Source of the DNA: Hofstenia miamia
Taxonomy: Eukaryota; Xenacoelomorpha; Acoela; Hofsteniidae
Direction: 5' to 3'
NCBI GenBank assembly: GCA_900660155.1
Contig: CABFPE010001141.1
Location: 20,069-84,068 of the forward strand
DNA: 64,000 bases
The notes under the pieces are model-generated. The model ran no database searches. It saw nothing but the letters and a program-made list of their open reading frames with translations, and was not told the DNA's origin. Positions 28,360 to 41,139 of this stretch are shown here, piece after piece; position 1 is the first letter of the stretch; every line of letters begins with the position of its first letter. The position numbers and the translations under genes are program-made.

Positions 28360-31210
28360 AACACATTTATTTCCTTGTTTTTTAATACAGTGTAGCTGTA
28401 ATAATATTAATGCATTATAAATAATAATTGTAAAGGAATATTTTGGTTATATCCCTCTACGTGTCATTGTGTATTAACTAGTGAGTAATAATTTTTTCGA
28501 TAGTTACTATGGATAAACAGGCATTGTATAAAACGGTTTTTTATAAAGTTTACTTTTTCTAGCCTTTGTATTTGCTTCAAGGAATGAGAGGTGGTATAAT
28601 TTACTTTATATTGCAATCTCTTGTTTCAACGTAGTTGACTTTAAAATAGATTCTTTCATTTGGCTGTTGGTAATATTTGTTACATCTTGTAGTGCATATG
28701 ATGCCAATTGTTGATTGCGCAAAACCATATCATCAATAACGAAATACATTATCAACGATTACTTCAAGATAAATGTGTAATGTGTTCAAGATAAATGTGC
28801 CTTACTAAGCAAATTTGTTTGTATTATTAATGCAGTAACTATTGATTATTTTTGGATTAATTTGCTGATAGTTTACTACTATCTAATCTCAGGCATTACT
28901 TAGTATTGACAAAATGTAATTACTACACGAGACAGTTAAACTTTATTATTTACTACGAAATTTAAATAATATACATATAATATGGGTCTCTCTGCTTGCG
29001 GAATGCCAAGAATATCGTTTCACGGCAAATTTTTGTTTTATAGAAGCTGGGTCTCAAATTGCATTTCATGCACTCAAAGTCACTCGCTTCACACGTTATA
29101 AAGCGCTAATTCACTATAAATGGACTATACCCAAACTTTGGCGAATTAGTTCTTACTCCAACTCGATTTATTTCCAAAATAACTATTTATGATTCGGGAT
29201 TCAGCTCCAGCTGTAAACCGAAGACATAATAATCAACTCCCACAAACTTTAATATTAATTGAAAAAGATGAATAAACACAATGGATGACCCAAGAATTGA
29301 ATAAATGGGTTCTACACGTACCTGATTGCTGATTGAGAATAAATACTTTCAAACCGTGCCATCATTTAATTACTCAAAATCTAGTGAAGCTCATGCTATC
29401 TAGTTAACTTTCCTTATACTCGTTTTAGTATTGTTGCCCAAAAATATTCTCTTGAAATAATACATACTCATGAGGTAAATTGTGAAGTTGCAGGAACGAT
29501 TCCAATACCCTTTGGTAGGAGCAGAAGCCTTTTTAGCGAGTTGAGAAGAGCAGTCTATCGCACTTATTGCAAACATTAAGATTTCAAGTCACTCAAACAA
29601 TTCATCAGTATCTGAAAAAATGAGAAAGACATTTTTGCAGTTACAACTTGCAGTTTAGCAAAAACAAATGTTCACAGCGGAAATTACTCCTCCATTCTTT
29701 TCAAATACGAGCTGTATGCAATTCTTGTCAATTTTTTTTGTGGTTGATTGAAAGGAATCGTATATTTTGTAACTCTGAACTTTGAATCATCTAAGTGCTT
29801 CATAACTAGATTTAGTCTAAAATTTTGACAAAAGCACATGTGCATGACTATTTGTTTTGATTAGCTTATAATAAATTTTTTCAGGATTTTTTTAGGCAGT
29901 GAAATCTGTCTACTCTGGAGAATCGCAAGAACTGATAACAACATAAATACTAGCAAAATATAATAATGTACAAATTTATAAAAAGAAATGCGTTTACGAT
30001 AATTTAAACATAAACAAATCCAAGATTTTGAAGAGTTGAAATTTATCGCAGATCATTGTTATTTGCAAAAAAATTTGGTAATTTTCCCTAAACCTGACAT
30101 TTCAACAATCAAATTAGAATTCAAACGCGTAATACTCTTCTCTTTTTACGGAGGCTTGCTAATATAATTAAATTAATGTGTTGCCTGCAATGGCAATTGG
30201 CGGTTAATTATATTTTTTAAGAAACTAAAAAACCCATCAAGTTGATTGATAGCGACTGCATACATTAAAAACCAATAGAAATAAAATGACCTTAACAGTA
30301 ACCAATGCTCTCAGCAGACTCAAATTGAAAAAATCATTGGATTCTTAAAGAAATCTTAGTTAAGGTGAAGTTAGTGATAGTTTGCGTGAAGCTTGAAATT
30401 TCATGGGCGTCAATAGAAATTGGCAAAATTTCTTAGTTTACAAACTTTGAAACCTCACATATTCAGAAGTGTAGTAACTACTTCGATTACTAAATTTAAT
30501 TCATTGGGCGTTTGGCTCCACTTTAGACGGTAATGAAGGATAAAGAATCATTTCTTATTGCAAAATATGTCCACCAATAGTAAAAAATGAATCATTGAAC
30601 AAAGATTTCTAGGCAATATGAGATGATTTAGGTGCTGCAGAATCCTATTTTTAATGCCTTTCACTATAATAATTAAAATAAATTTTTAATGCCAATATTT
30701 TTCTGAAAAGACTAGAATTTTAAGACAATGCTCTTTCTCTTTAAAAAACTTTTCGACATATGACGCAGAGGGTTTAAATATACTTATTGTTTTTCGATTT
30801 AAATCAGCACAAAATTCAAAAAGTCAGCATTAATTTGCAATACACATATGACAAAACTTGAAATCAAATTTAGAAAAAAATTATCATTAATAATGCAAAG
30901 TAGAAAATTGGAATGATTATAATTCTGGATACTTAGGTCACCAGTTGGCATTACTTTGGCAGTTTCGTAATTTTAAAATAATCTTTTAAAGTTATGCAAC
31001 GAAGTAATAGAATATCTAGAAAGAGTGGAGGAAATTATATTATTCATTGAAGAATAACTCTTACTCATTAAGCAAATCGTCTAATCTAATCACTAGTTAG
31101 CTTTCAGTTTGATTGAGTAGAATGTTTTCAATAATGAAACAAACATTTAGAGTAGAGTGTTCTAAAAATTTACGAAATTATTATTGTAGGAACAAATTCT
31201 ATTAATAAAT
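28360..31210. other. AT-rich spacer, nothing recognised
   Basis: No ORF of 60 codons, no TIR pair and no tandem repeat was noticed in almost 3 kb. It may be old, fully decayed repeat or intronic DNA. Confidence 0.35.
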
Positions 31211-31215
31211 TTACC

Positions 31216-33110
31216 TTAACCTTTTCATACCAGACCTACATAAATCCTATCTCTCAGATATAATACTTTTAAAAAGCATATTAAGAGAATTTCATGTGCA
31301 ATAGTCTTTTGAAGTGTGATATTTTTTATGGTCCCCAATTTGAAGACCTTGGTATGAACTGTTAGCAGCAAAATGCTAAAAACTTGAAATTTTTCAATCA
31401 CACAATAAATGTACTATGTAAAGAGGTCAAATTTAGGATGAAGTCAGTTATGCATACTAGTAGAGTATAAATTGAGAAACATATCTTAGGAAATATCAAA
31501 AAATGTGACAAAAATTGGTCGATAATAGATACAATACAAAACAATAGTAAAACCAATGCTGAAACCGCAAAGCTTTAAAAATACCATAGATTTAAACAAT
31601 AAATACAAGAAATTAGAATTATATTAAAAACAAGCAAAAGACGTACATTTAAAAATATGGTCCCCAATTAGGACCTTGTTATGAAATGGATTTTTGAAAA
31701 TTTTTAATGATTGTATATAAAATTATTAAAGGCTTTTACCTGAAAACCATTAACGTGACAGAAGAGAGTCTCCTCTTTCCTTTTCGCTCTAAACCCGAGA
31801 TCCATCTCTGTACCATTGATGCATGCATTCGGCCTCGCGACCTCCGAATTTGATCATGGCAGGCCTCAATGGATTTTAGATATCTTTGCACATATCAAGT
31901 AACAATCAAAGGTATTTATTGCTTCCAAGGGTTGGGTTCAAAACTTTATAAATACATGAACATTATGAACAACCTCAGCCAAAACAATACGTTTTAATTG
32001 AAAATTTCAACATTGCATTAAAGCACGTTCCCAATAGACCCGTACCCGCCCCAAGCCGAGAATGCAATTTTCTTAGAAGTTATTAAGCAATTTGAAAATG
32101 TTCGACTACATTTCAAATACAATTCACATACATTATGTCAATTTCTCAATTTTTTATTAATAAAATTGATATTTTTTAAAAAAAAAATCTTTTTTAAGAT
32201 GCTCATATTGTGGAATTAAGAGAGCACCCATAGTCGCTCAACCTATAATAATTATGCCCATCCTCTGATATGGCGGGCAAAACCGGGCACCCGTGGTTGT
32301 TATCTGTACCTGCATATCGCGACTGCCCATGTCTCCCAATTGTATAATTTGCAAATAGGCTTGGAGAAAATTCCCTATAAATGCGAGAAAACGGTTTGTA
32401 CTTTATAGTGACGCTAGGAAGTTTAAGGTTGAAAAAAATTAACGGAGTCTAACAAACTTAATTACTGCTTGGTGACAAATTTTTTAATAAGAGGTTTCCA
32501 GAATTTTTTCTTTCGAGGGTTCTTCATAATAATAATAATTTACATTGTTTTCAAAGAAACCGGTCGTGTTTAGTATGCTCTTTTATAGTTCAAATGAACG
32601 TTGAAGTATTTTTCTTATGTAAGCTTTTCTACAATACTTCACCTATCCAAAGAATATACCGGCTTCTCCCATCAATGTGTTAACAGCATTTCTTAATACA
32701 TTTTCTTTTCCACTGTACGAAATGTACAGAAGTCAGATCACAAGTAGTTACTAATACTTGAAAGGTATTTTAGTATCTCTCGTTTTGAAGAAAGAATTAC
32801 TGATTATGAAAGGACTCCAATACAACTTTATAAAGAATTAGTACTAAGCAATGAACCAGTCAAATAGCCAAAAAAATGGTTCTAGAGATACCCCTGAAAG
32901 TTGTGTTTATGTAGGTTTACATAGACAAAAACTACTTGTTTTGGAATTGAAAAACCTGAGAAAAACTTAATGTCAAAAAGTATGAACTTCAATACGCATT
33001 CTTAGAAAATGTTCTCAATTTTCTATCTATTAGGAATTTAAAAGCATTGGGAAACATGATCCTTCTAAGACTAGACCCATATTACCTAATTTTGGTAGTG
33101 AATGGGTTAA
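31216..33110. mobile_element. Possible piggyBac-like non-autonomous element
   Basis: TTAA occurs at 31216-31219 and 33107-33110 with partly matching inward ends (TTAACCTTTTCATACCAGACC and TTAACCCATTCACTACCA). Two palindromic GGTCC...GGACC-type motifs are inside (31330-31348 and 31659-31675). No transposase remnant was seen. TTAA is common in AT-rich DNA, so this call is weak. Confidence 0.3.
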
Positions 33111-33374
33111 AAGAATTATCATTTTGAAATGTTATTTGCTTAAAGACTTTGAAAATTGAATATTTAAAAAATAGGAGCTATATCGACAAGAGCGTATCAA
33201 ACTTGGCTGTTTTGTGATTTTGGAAAACGTTAATCGACTTATGTGTAATCTTCCCCTATCTTCTGCGTTCTATATGCATAGAAAATAGGAGATCACAATA
33301 TTAGGCTACTTTGATTTTGTATTCTTTGATAGTGAATCAATGTCATCTTCCAATATTTACGATATGGATGTATT

Positions 33375-33560
33375 AAGATAAGATAAGATAAGATAAGGTA
33401 AGAGAATCTTTATTCATATAAATGTTAACAATTAAATAACTGATAATTTATCTGAATAGCGTCATTAAACTCACAAAAACACATTTATACAATTCACATA
33501 AATTACAAAATAAATCTTGCAGGCTATGGATAAATTACTATAGTACTATTTTAATAACGA
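33375..33560 (-). mobile_element. LINE family D, 3' terminal fragment with pentamer tail
   Basis: This is the inverse complement of the 3' UTR at 40440-40612, ending in repeated TTATC (seen as AAGAT repeats on the plus strand at 33376-33402). It is a very short 5'-truncated insertion. Confidence 0.65.
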
Positions 33561-33692
33561 GTTATAGTAATGTCATTGTTAAAAAATCTGTATCATAGCC
33601 ATGATTTTCCAGAAATATATCTTTACTTAAGGAAGATTTTTAAATGCTTTCTAAAAGATTTCTTTAATTATAATAATAATTATAATTCTTAT

Positions 33693-34637
33693 TATTATAG
33701 CGCCGCTGAATACCTTGGACTTTTCATAGCGCCTCTGAATATCATTTTTTGGACTATTATAGAGGAGCTGAATACATGAACTATTATAGCGCCGCTAAAT
33801 ATTTCTCGTAAAAAAAATTGCGCCGCTGAATACTAAATTATTATTAGCAAACATTTTAAGAAAATTTTGGAAAAAAACAGCAAATTTAACAAACAATAAC
33901 ATTAATAACATGCAATAATAACTATGATTGTAAATTTTCCAAAAATTGAGTACAATTGAGCCTATTTGAAAATAAATTTTGTAAAAATTCAAAGAGAAGA
34001 GAAAGACAAAGAAGAATACTATAATGTATAGAGATAAAGTCATCCAAATATAGTATTTTTAGACAGATGTCAAACTAATTATATATCAGAAAGTCTTCTA
34101 AATATATTAATTGCACTATTTTGTGTTGGATCTTTAACAATAAATATATGTCATTATAGTAAAACCCAAAGTAGTGCACAAGTGGCATTGATTCACTACT
34201 TTTTGACGGACTAGTTATATTTGTGTTTTAAAACTTATTACATGATTAGTTAACATGCTGAGATGATGTCCATCAATATAATAATCAAAATAAAAATGTG
34301 TGTATTAAGCGCCTCTATAATAGTACAATGTTGTATTAAGCAGCGCTATAATAGTTCTGAATTTGTATTCAGCAGCACTAAGAATGTAAACAAAGTTGTA
34401 TTCAGCGCCACTATAATAGTTCAAATTCGAAAACTTGAAAGCCGTTTTTCTCACGTTTGAACAACGCCACCACGCTGAAATTTACATGACTTTTGGCGAA
34501 TATACTAAGCTAGATGGCTACAAATTTTCAGCCAATTTGATTGGATACAGGCCTAATAATCACATGGCGCCGCTGAATATACCCCAAGGGCCGCTGAATA
34601 CCAGAGGCATGGAAATTTACTGTATTCAGCGGCGCTC

Positions 34638-34645
<8 letters not shown>
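33693..34645. repeat. Foldback-like cluster of a 20-bp motif
   Basis: At least five copies of a motif close to TATTATAGCGCCGCTGAATA lie at 33693-33833 in one orientation. Four copies in the opposite orientation (TATTMAGCRSCNCTATAATA type) lie at 34300-34420. A compact second pair is at 34566-34640 (GCCGCTGAATAT and GTATTCAGCGGCGC). The GC-rich motif stands out against AT-rich surroundings. No coding sequence is inside. It resembles the arms of a foldback or MITE-type element. Confidence 0.55.
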
Positions 34646-34675
<30 letters not shown>

Positions 34676-35335
34676 AAATTTTGTAATTATGTATCAAATT
34701 GCTATAAAAGTAAAGGGAAAAAAGAAGGAGTCCTACTCAGATGTGATCAGGCATCTCAGAACTGAAATCAGCTTTGCGCTTCAGACAAGCACAATATTGT
34801 TTCAGCGTCGTTCGAGAGAGCATTCCAATAGAAAACTCCATTGCTGCCATGTGCACCGAAACGAGGATTATGTAAGCAATGCTGGCCATTTGACTTTAAA
34901 GCTGGATTTATGACACATTTTTCATTCAGATTGCTTTATTACATAGTTGCGGAAATCACATACATATCACATGTGTAGAAAACAATCCCCGCACACAATT
35001 ACATACGTTTGACTAAATGCATAGACTGCAAGCGATTGAAGCTACTTGTGAAGAGGATATAGATAAACTACATAATTCAATGCTTAATTGACCTTCAATA
35101 TTATTAAAATGAGAAATTTTAGTTAATAGTAACTAACTTTTAATGTTGAAATACAATTTTTTATATAAATCAACGTTTAATAACAAACATCAAATAATGA
35201 ACAAATGAGTTTCAAAAAAGCGCATGTTAAAACCAATATCAAGAAGCTTTGTTTTCTACAGGAATATATGAGGCAAATTCTAATTCATCAGTTAATTCCA
35301 CAGTGCCAACATTAAAACGATCTTAAACTTGATTT
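34646..35335 (+). other. Spacer with a short ORF of uncertain origin
   Basis: An ORF at 34689-34913 has DVIRHLRTEISFALQTSTIL, which recalls C-terminal tails of some transposon-derived ORFs, but the link is too weak to name. AAT repeats occur at 34636-34678. Nothing else was recognised. Confidence 0.25.
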
Positions 35336-35339
35336 AAAA

Positions 35340-38283
35340 TCACAGCAAAGTAAAGATTTCGTCCATGCGTTCTTGTTTATCTAAAGTCCCTAGTACACAA
35401 GCGGCATTATGTTGAATAATTATCGATGTTATTGATTGATACAGAAATTCTTTTGCTCGTTTATCGCCAGATATATTTACAAGTTTGTCTCCTAGATCTT
35501 TCAAAAAACTTTTCGTCGAAGGTCCGCAATTTCCTTGAGTATCGAAAGCAAGGGGTTGGAACAAGTAGCCGCTATTGGATATTTCGGTATACTTTGCAGC
35601 TTTGCGTTCCTCGGCCTCTTTGATATGATTAACGTCCCGACAAATGCGACTAGGCGCCAGTGAATCCACAACGGTGACGTCCCACACGAGAGATTGTCCG
35701 CGAGACCAGGGTATTAAGGTCATTCCGTCTGGTCGTTTCCCATCGCTTCGACATAAACCTGGTGGCTCTAAAACAGAATTGTAACCGGCAGTACCTATTG
35801 TGCGTTTAAAAAAATCATTTAGGTGACTATGTCGGCTAAACCTGCCAGCACTCTTCTTGCAAGATAAACCATAGTTACCTAATTCATCAACAAGTGTTTC
35901 ACATGAACAAATATGTTTTTCACAAATTTTAGAGCCCGTGCGTAGAGCAAAACTAATTCTATATTGAGCGTCAGTACATTTTAAACCCAGATTTTGACGG
36001 CAGTGCATTCAACCAGGAACCTTGAAATTTGCCTTTAAAGGCGGTTAATCTTTTTTTATAGTATTCGTTGCATCCAAAAATGATGTCACTGAAAATTTTT
36101 TGATGTACCGGTTCCAGCCAATCCTGTTGAAAAGGTGAGTCAAAGGGTAAAACAGTGGAGTACACTTGGTTTTGCCATGCACGGAGGGCTGAATTAGAAT
36201 AAATGTCGGGAAGTGTCTTTCCATGCAATATATTGCTTATTAGCTTGAAAGATCCAGTCACAGACGCTAAATAAGCTGAAGGGGCAATATTTACAACGGA
36301 GGGGATACCCATTCCACTAAGACGTACGGGTAGCTGTATTTGCATGGAGGCGAGAGAATTTAACCCAATGTTGCATGTCTTTTTCAAACATTCAATTAGA
36401 CATTGATCAAATTTAATTAAAATTTCCTTTTTAAGAAAACAAGGAGCAGTCCTCAAAAAATAGTTCATCTTAGGCACATGTAAACAATTTTTTAAAAGAA
36501 AAAAAGCATAATGTGTGTCAATTTTTTCCAAATTTTTAGCCATATTAGAGAAAGTATTAAGTTTCTCTGATAAACAATTCTCAACAGCCTTATCTCCAAT
36601 TGGTGCCCCAAGGATAACTAAGTCCTTTATTTCGGTTTCACTTACGCCAGGGCATACTTCGTAGAATTCTTGCATGATTTTTTTCTTTTTCCCATTAACA
36701 GGTGAACCTAAAAAGACAATTTCACACTTGCTAGGGTTAACAGATAGACCAATTTTTTCCGCTTCCGTTTTGAGATAACTGTACGTAGCAATGACTTTCT
36801 GATAATTGTCTGCAAAGTTGCCGTCATCAAGGTACCAAACGTTTAAATCACAAGAAAAATTTTGTATAATAGGATTTATTATATCTGAAAAAAGAGGAGG
36901 ACCTTCAGGATCTCCTTGCTGAGCTCCTACACTAGATAAAATTATTTGATCACCGAAAAACAGGTATGAGTTTTGTCCATAAGCGTTGTTAGTATAATTA
37001 AAAATAGCAGGATACTTTTCGTAAATGGTTAGCAGCAATTTTTCACGGTCAATACAATTAAAAGCATTTTTGAAATCAACTTTGAAAAGCACAAAATTAT
37101 CGTCATCAATTGAGTTTATGTAATTCCGAACTGCATGGGCGGCTGATTCACATCCTTTCGGCACTCCATATCCAAGTTGCACATTCTTGTAGCTTGCAAT
37201 ACGTTCATTTTTTACTAAAAAGCCAGCACATTTAGACGCTAGCCGTCTGAAAGTGTTTCCCACGGCAATAGGTCGAACTCCTCCGTCCTTTTTATTCAAA
37301 GCAGTTAAATTAGCCCCAAAAAACACTGGTCGCACACAAACAGGCACATTACCATGAAGAATGATATTTACAAAATCAGTTAGTTTTTGTATCAAAATTG
37401 ATGCTATTTCGCCATTTTTTTCGTGGATAAGATCTTTCAAAATTTGGGGCTTCAAGCCGTCAGGGCCACCTGCAGAACCAGGAGGAAAAGAGTTAATATA
37501 ATTTTTAACAGCCCCAAAATTTATTTCTGCAGAAGTTTCTAAATTTTTAAAAACCCTAACTGAATTTTTTTGAGGGTGCTTACTGAGGAGCTTGTTGTAA
37601 ACATCCATGTTACACTCAGCAACAGAATCATCACTACTAATAATACGAACAGCCCCTTTAATATCACCACTTTCAATTTTGTTTGAAATCAGTCGATTTT
37701 GCGAAATATTTTTTGATTTCTTTGGCTTATGTTTGTTTAAAGTTTCATTAACATCCAGAGAGAAGGTGAAATTCTTTATTCTTTTATTCAAAATATTAGT
37801 TAAATTTGCTTTATTTTTTCCGGAACGCTCGGGTAATTTCAGTACCTTCTTAGATAAAGACATTAACTTTTGCCAATGTTCCTCAGAGTCGGGTGTTTTC
37901 AAAATATCGTTTAGGCATTTTATGAAAAGTTCAGCCAAGCATTTCCGAGAACCTTTTGGTACTCTATTTAAGGTGGGCACACGGTGTTTTATGAAGGTCA
38001 AAAAATTGTTATTAATATTTGGTTCAGAAGTACTTAGCTTTGTTAGATTGTTAGATGTGCTATCAGAGAGAGATCGGATAATTGCTGTGTGAGTCCCGTA
38101 CTGCTCAGATCCAATGTTGGATTTGCTGTGTGACTCCCGTACTGCCCAAAACTTATCTTTGTAGGATGTGTTGTCAGGGAGAGATCGGATAACTGCTGTT
38201 ACACTATCATCTCTGCTTATTCTCTTTATAAAATTTCCATTTTCATTTAAACCAATTATTTCTTTTTTCTTTTTTGTTTTCAT
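35340..38283 (-). pseudogene. RT-RLE polyprotein with a single frameshift
   Basis: The first frame (38283-35971, 770 codons) has a basic N-terminus with an imperfect internal repeat (VIRSLPDNTS and IIRSLSDSTS). RT follows with motifs SAGGPDGLKPQ, GVRPIAVGNTFRRLASK, motif A VLFKVDFKNAFNCID, motif B GAQQGDPEGPPLFSD and motif C VWYLDDGNF. The second frame (36008-35340) continues after a shift near 35990-36005 where LNALPS meets QNLGLKC. It carries a Cys-His region (ICSCE, YGLSCKKSAGRFSRH) and a nuclease core DGKRPDGMTL then LVWDVTVVDSLAPS, a PD-(D/E)XK pattern. Removing the frameshift would give one continuous polyprotein. The clade is not certain. Confidence 0.75.
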
Positions 38284-38400
38284 ATTTATTCTATATCATA
38301 GCTATCTTTTTTGGTGTAAAGATTTTCAAACTAAAGAATTAGATTTTGTAAATGTATAGATGACTTTGAATGATTGTAATTATAATTTTGTATCATTAAT
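35340..38400 (-). mobile_element. RLE-type LINE with YLDDG reverse transcriptase, nearly complete
   Basis: The coding region of about 980 codons lies on the minus strand and is broken once. It is the best preserved retroelement in the window. Both UTR limits are uncertain. It differs from the R4/Dong-like elements in RT sequence and in the nuclease region. Confidence 0.75.
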
Positions 38401-38639
38401 CGAAGAATAAACTTATATTTATTTTCTTAAAGAAAATTATGTATCTGAAAATAACTCAGAATATATAGTTTACAAATTTACAGATATGGATATTTGAGGT
38501 ATCGGTTTGGAAAATTTTTGAGATTTTGATATTTTTTTACCAGAATCGTTGGAGGCATACGTGGTCGGAATCTCTCTGCAGCGAATTGAGTTCTATTAGG
38601 AAGGATATGTCGAAGGGGGTGTGTCGAATTTAATTGGAT

Positions 38640-39650
38640 CTTGCTGAATAATTGTTCATCTTATTTTTTATCAAATCATGTATTGATGTAAACGATTGTA
38701 TGCTTCCGAATCGGATAGCTTTCTTCTGTATTCTCAATGTAGTCCAAATTTATCTTGTTCTCTGCTGCATACGCTTCAAGTCCATAATTAATAAAGTTGA
38801 CAATAATGCTAGAATACAACAGTTCCAGCTCAGCATGTGAGTATCCCAAACGTTTAAGCTTTAGAAGCAAGTAAATGTGCTGGTTAATCTTTTTCGTTAA
38901 ATTCAGCACATGACATTGAAAACTAAGGTGGCTGGATATTGTAATTCCAAGTGTTTTCATTTCATTTACTAACACGAAATTCTGAGTATTTTGGGTTGGT
39001 ATGTGACAATTTCTTCGAATAGGGATTATAAGTTGTTTTGATTTAGTAGCATTTATGAGGAAATTGTGATCTCTGTACCATTTCGATATAAATATATTTA
39101 AATATATATTTTTATTTTTAAATGCATCATCTCCATTTTTTCTAAAACAAATACTGTAGTTGTCATCCGCATACTTCGTCAGGTAGTTTCTGTGAGACAT
39201 ATGTTCTGGAATCCTCAAGTCATGTGTTGTAATATTAAAATATATAGGACCTTTGGCAGCGCCTTGTGGAACTCCAAGATTTGTGGATCGCCATTGTGAT
39301 GCCTTTCTATTAACAATTACCCGTTGCTGTCTATTTGTCAGTAAGTCAGCACAACAGGAAACTACACCTTTCTTAATTCTAGATATGAGTCCAATTTTTC
39401 AATAATAAGCGAATGTTGAACACGGTCAAAGGCTTTTGACAAATCTATTGATAAGATGCGAGCATATTATATGTTATAAATGTTGTATTTCTATTATTAA
39501 GCTAACTTTAGAGCCAAAAGAACGAAATCCATGTTGATTAGGATCCAAGTGTTTATAATAAGCCACAAGAAGTTCAAGAGTTCTTGCCAGAATGGGTGTA
39601 ATTGACACAGGACGGAGATTATTTATTTGTGGTGTAGGCGTTTTTGGTAT
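38640..39650 (-). pseudogene. LINE RT fragment (motif B to C-terminus)
   Basis: On the minus strand, LTNRQQRVIVNRKASQWRST leads into motif B (GVPQGAAKGPIYFNI) and then motif C (KYADDNYSI). A thumb region follows (MKTLGITISSHLSFQCHV, LLKLKRLGYSHAELELLYSS). The ORF from 39218 to 38676 is open for 180 codons. Upstream of motif B the frame is broken. It is an APE-type LINE remnant of a different family from the copy directly to its right on the other strand. Confidence 0.65.
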
Positions 39651-39654
39651 GGGA

Positions 39655-40612
39655 TATTTTCAGAATTGTTACCGGTTTACAATGGGGTGCCTTAAGGTAC
39701 GATTCTAGGTCCTCTGCTTTTTAGTATTTTGCAGCTGAATAAAACAATTACGATGTTTCTGCAGTGACTTTAAATGTAAATAATATTAATGTTCCTATTG
39801 TAGACACTTTCAAATACCTAGGAGTAACTATTGACTAAAAGTTAAAATTCAATTTAATAGTTAGAAAATTAGCTATAGGTATAAAAAGTATGACACTAGT
39901 AGTTAGGCAATTACCACCTTGTGCGATCATTCAATTCTTCAATGCTTTCATCATGAGTCACCTTAATTACGCAAATATTTTATTTACTGACCTAAGCGAA
40001 CTGCTTTATAATATAAAAAACTTGATATTCAATTAAGATGGGCATTAAATATCACAACGAAAAACTCATCTAAAACCAAATATTACATTTCTAGGTCTAT
40101 TGTTTTCCCAAAACTACTTGTTATATTGAATACCCTTCTGACATTCGTCAAGCTAATCAGAAAACTACCACCTTATAATACGATTAAAATACCGGGATTT
40201 ACTCAAACATAATTCAAGATCAAATCTTTTGACATACGCTAAGTATAAGAAAATCGTTTTAAAGAAATCCTTCATTAATGTCGCCATTCGAACCTGGAAT
40301 TCGCTACCTAAAGAAAGTAAAAATATTGAAAAATTGAAATTTTTTAATTAATTTAAAAATCTTTTTTAAGAAAAAATATATTTCTGGTAAATCATGACTA
40401 GGATACAAATTTCATAACAATGACTATACTATAATTCGTTATTAAAATAGTACTATAGTAATTTATCCATAGCCTGGAAGATTTCGTTTGTAATTTATGT
40501 GAATTGTATATATGTGTTTTTGTGAATTTAATGACGCTATTCAGATAAATTATCAGTTATTTAATTGTTAAGAGATTCTTTTTTCAATAAATGTTATCTT
40601 ATCCTATCTCTG
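39655..40612 (+). mobile_element. LINE family D, 3' half
   Basis: It starts in a worn motif B and continues through NNYDVSAVTLNVNNIN, TFKYLGVTID and RQLPPCAIIQFFNAFIMSHL with several stops. It ends in a 3' UTR whose tail is TTATC-type pentamers near 40598-40612. It is the reference copy for the fragments at 18.3-19.1 and 33.4 kb. Confidence 0.65.
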
Positions 40613-41135
40613 AAAATTTTGGTCAACGCAGACGTAAAAAGCTGCATGAGATTCTGGTGGTCTTTCTAACGAATTGCATAACCTCAATCAATTTAGATTT
40701 TTCAGGTGAATGCATATGCCCCATCAGAACTGTTACAATCTTCCTGCCACATGCATCGGTCGACTCGTCAACCATTAAACAATACGGCTTGTTTAAAAAC
40801 TTATCAATAATTTCTTTCTCCATTTTTCTAGGTAATAGACCGTAAACTTCCCCAGTGTATTTTCTAGAAATTTTCGAAATGCAGGGTTCTCCAATTTTTC
40901 CTTCTTTTAGGATGAATTTGTTTTGATTTTAGCCCTGCACTCCTTACATGCATGCTTTGGTGTTGCTCCGCAATTGAAGTCAGCTGGACATGCTTGTGAA
41001 AATATTCTATTAAATATTACACTGTATGTACGGATGTTGTTCCCGTCAGCAAAAGATTCCATTGGTTTCAATTTTAGCATTTTTCCTGGAATAACATTGC
41101 TTATACAAGACGTAGAAATTAAAAATCAGAATTGA
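40613..41135 (-). pseudogene. hAT-like transposase fragment
   Basis: On the minus strand, FRKFLENTLGKFTVYYLEK is followed by FLNKPYCLMVDESTDACGRK and IVTVLMGHMHSPEKSKLIEV. The VDESTD motif begins the catalytic core of many hAT/ZBED-type transposases. Upstream at about 40990-40910 is a CGATPKHACKECRAK cysteine cluster. The fragment breaks off at the pentamer tail of the LINE at 40612, so its C-terminus is lost. It could instead be a domesticated ZBED-like exon, but its truncation argues for a relic. Confidence 0.55.
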
Positions 41136-41139
41136 GTCA

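Noticed and set aside
28350-31200. CRISPR array or prokaryotic insertion
   Set aside because: No regularly spaced direct repeats or bacterial-type genes were seen here or elsewhere in the window.
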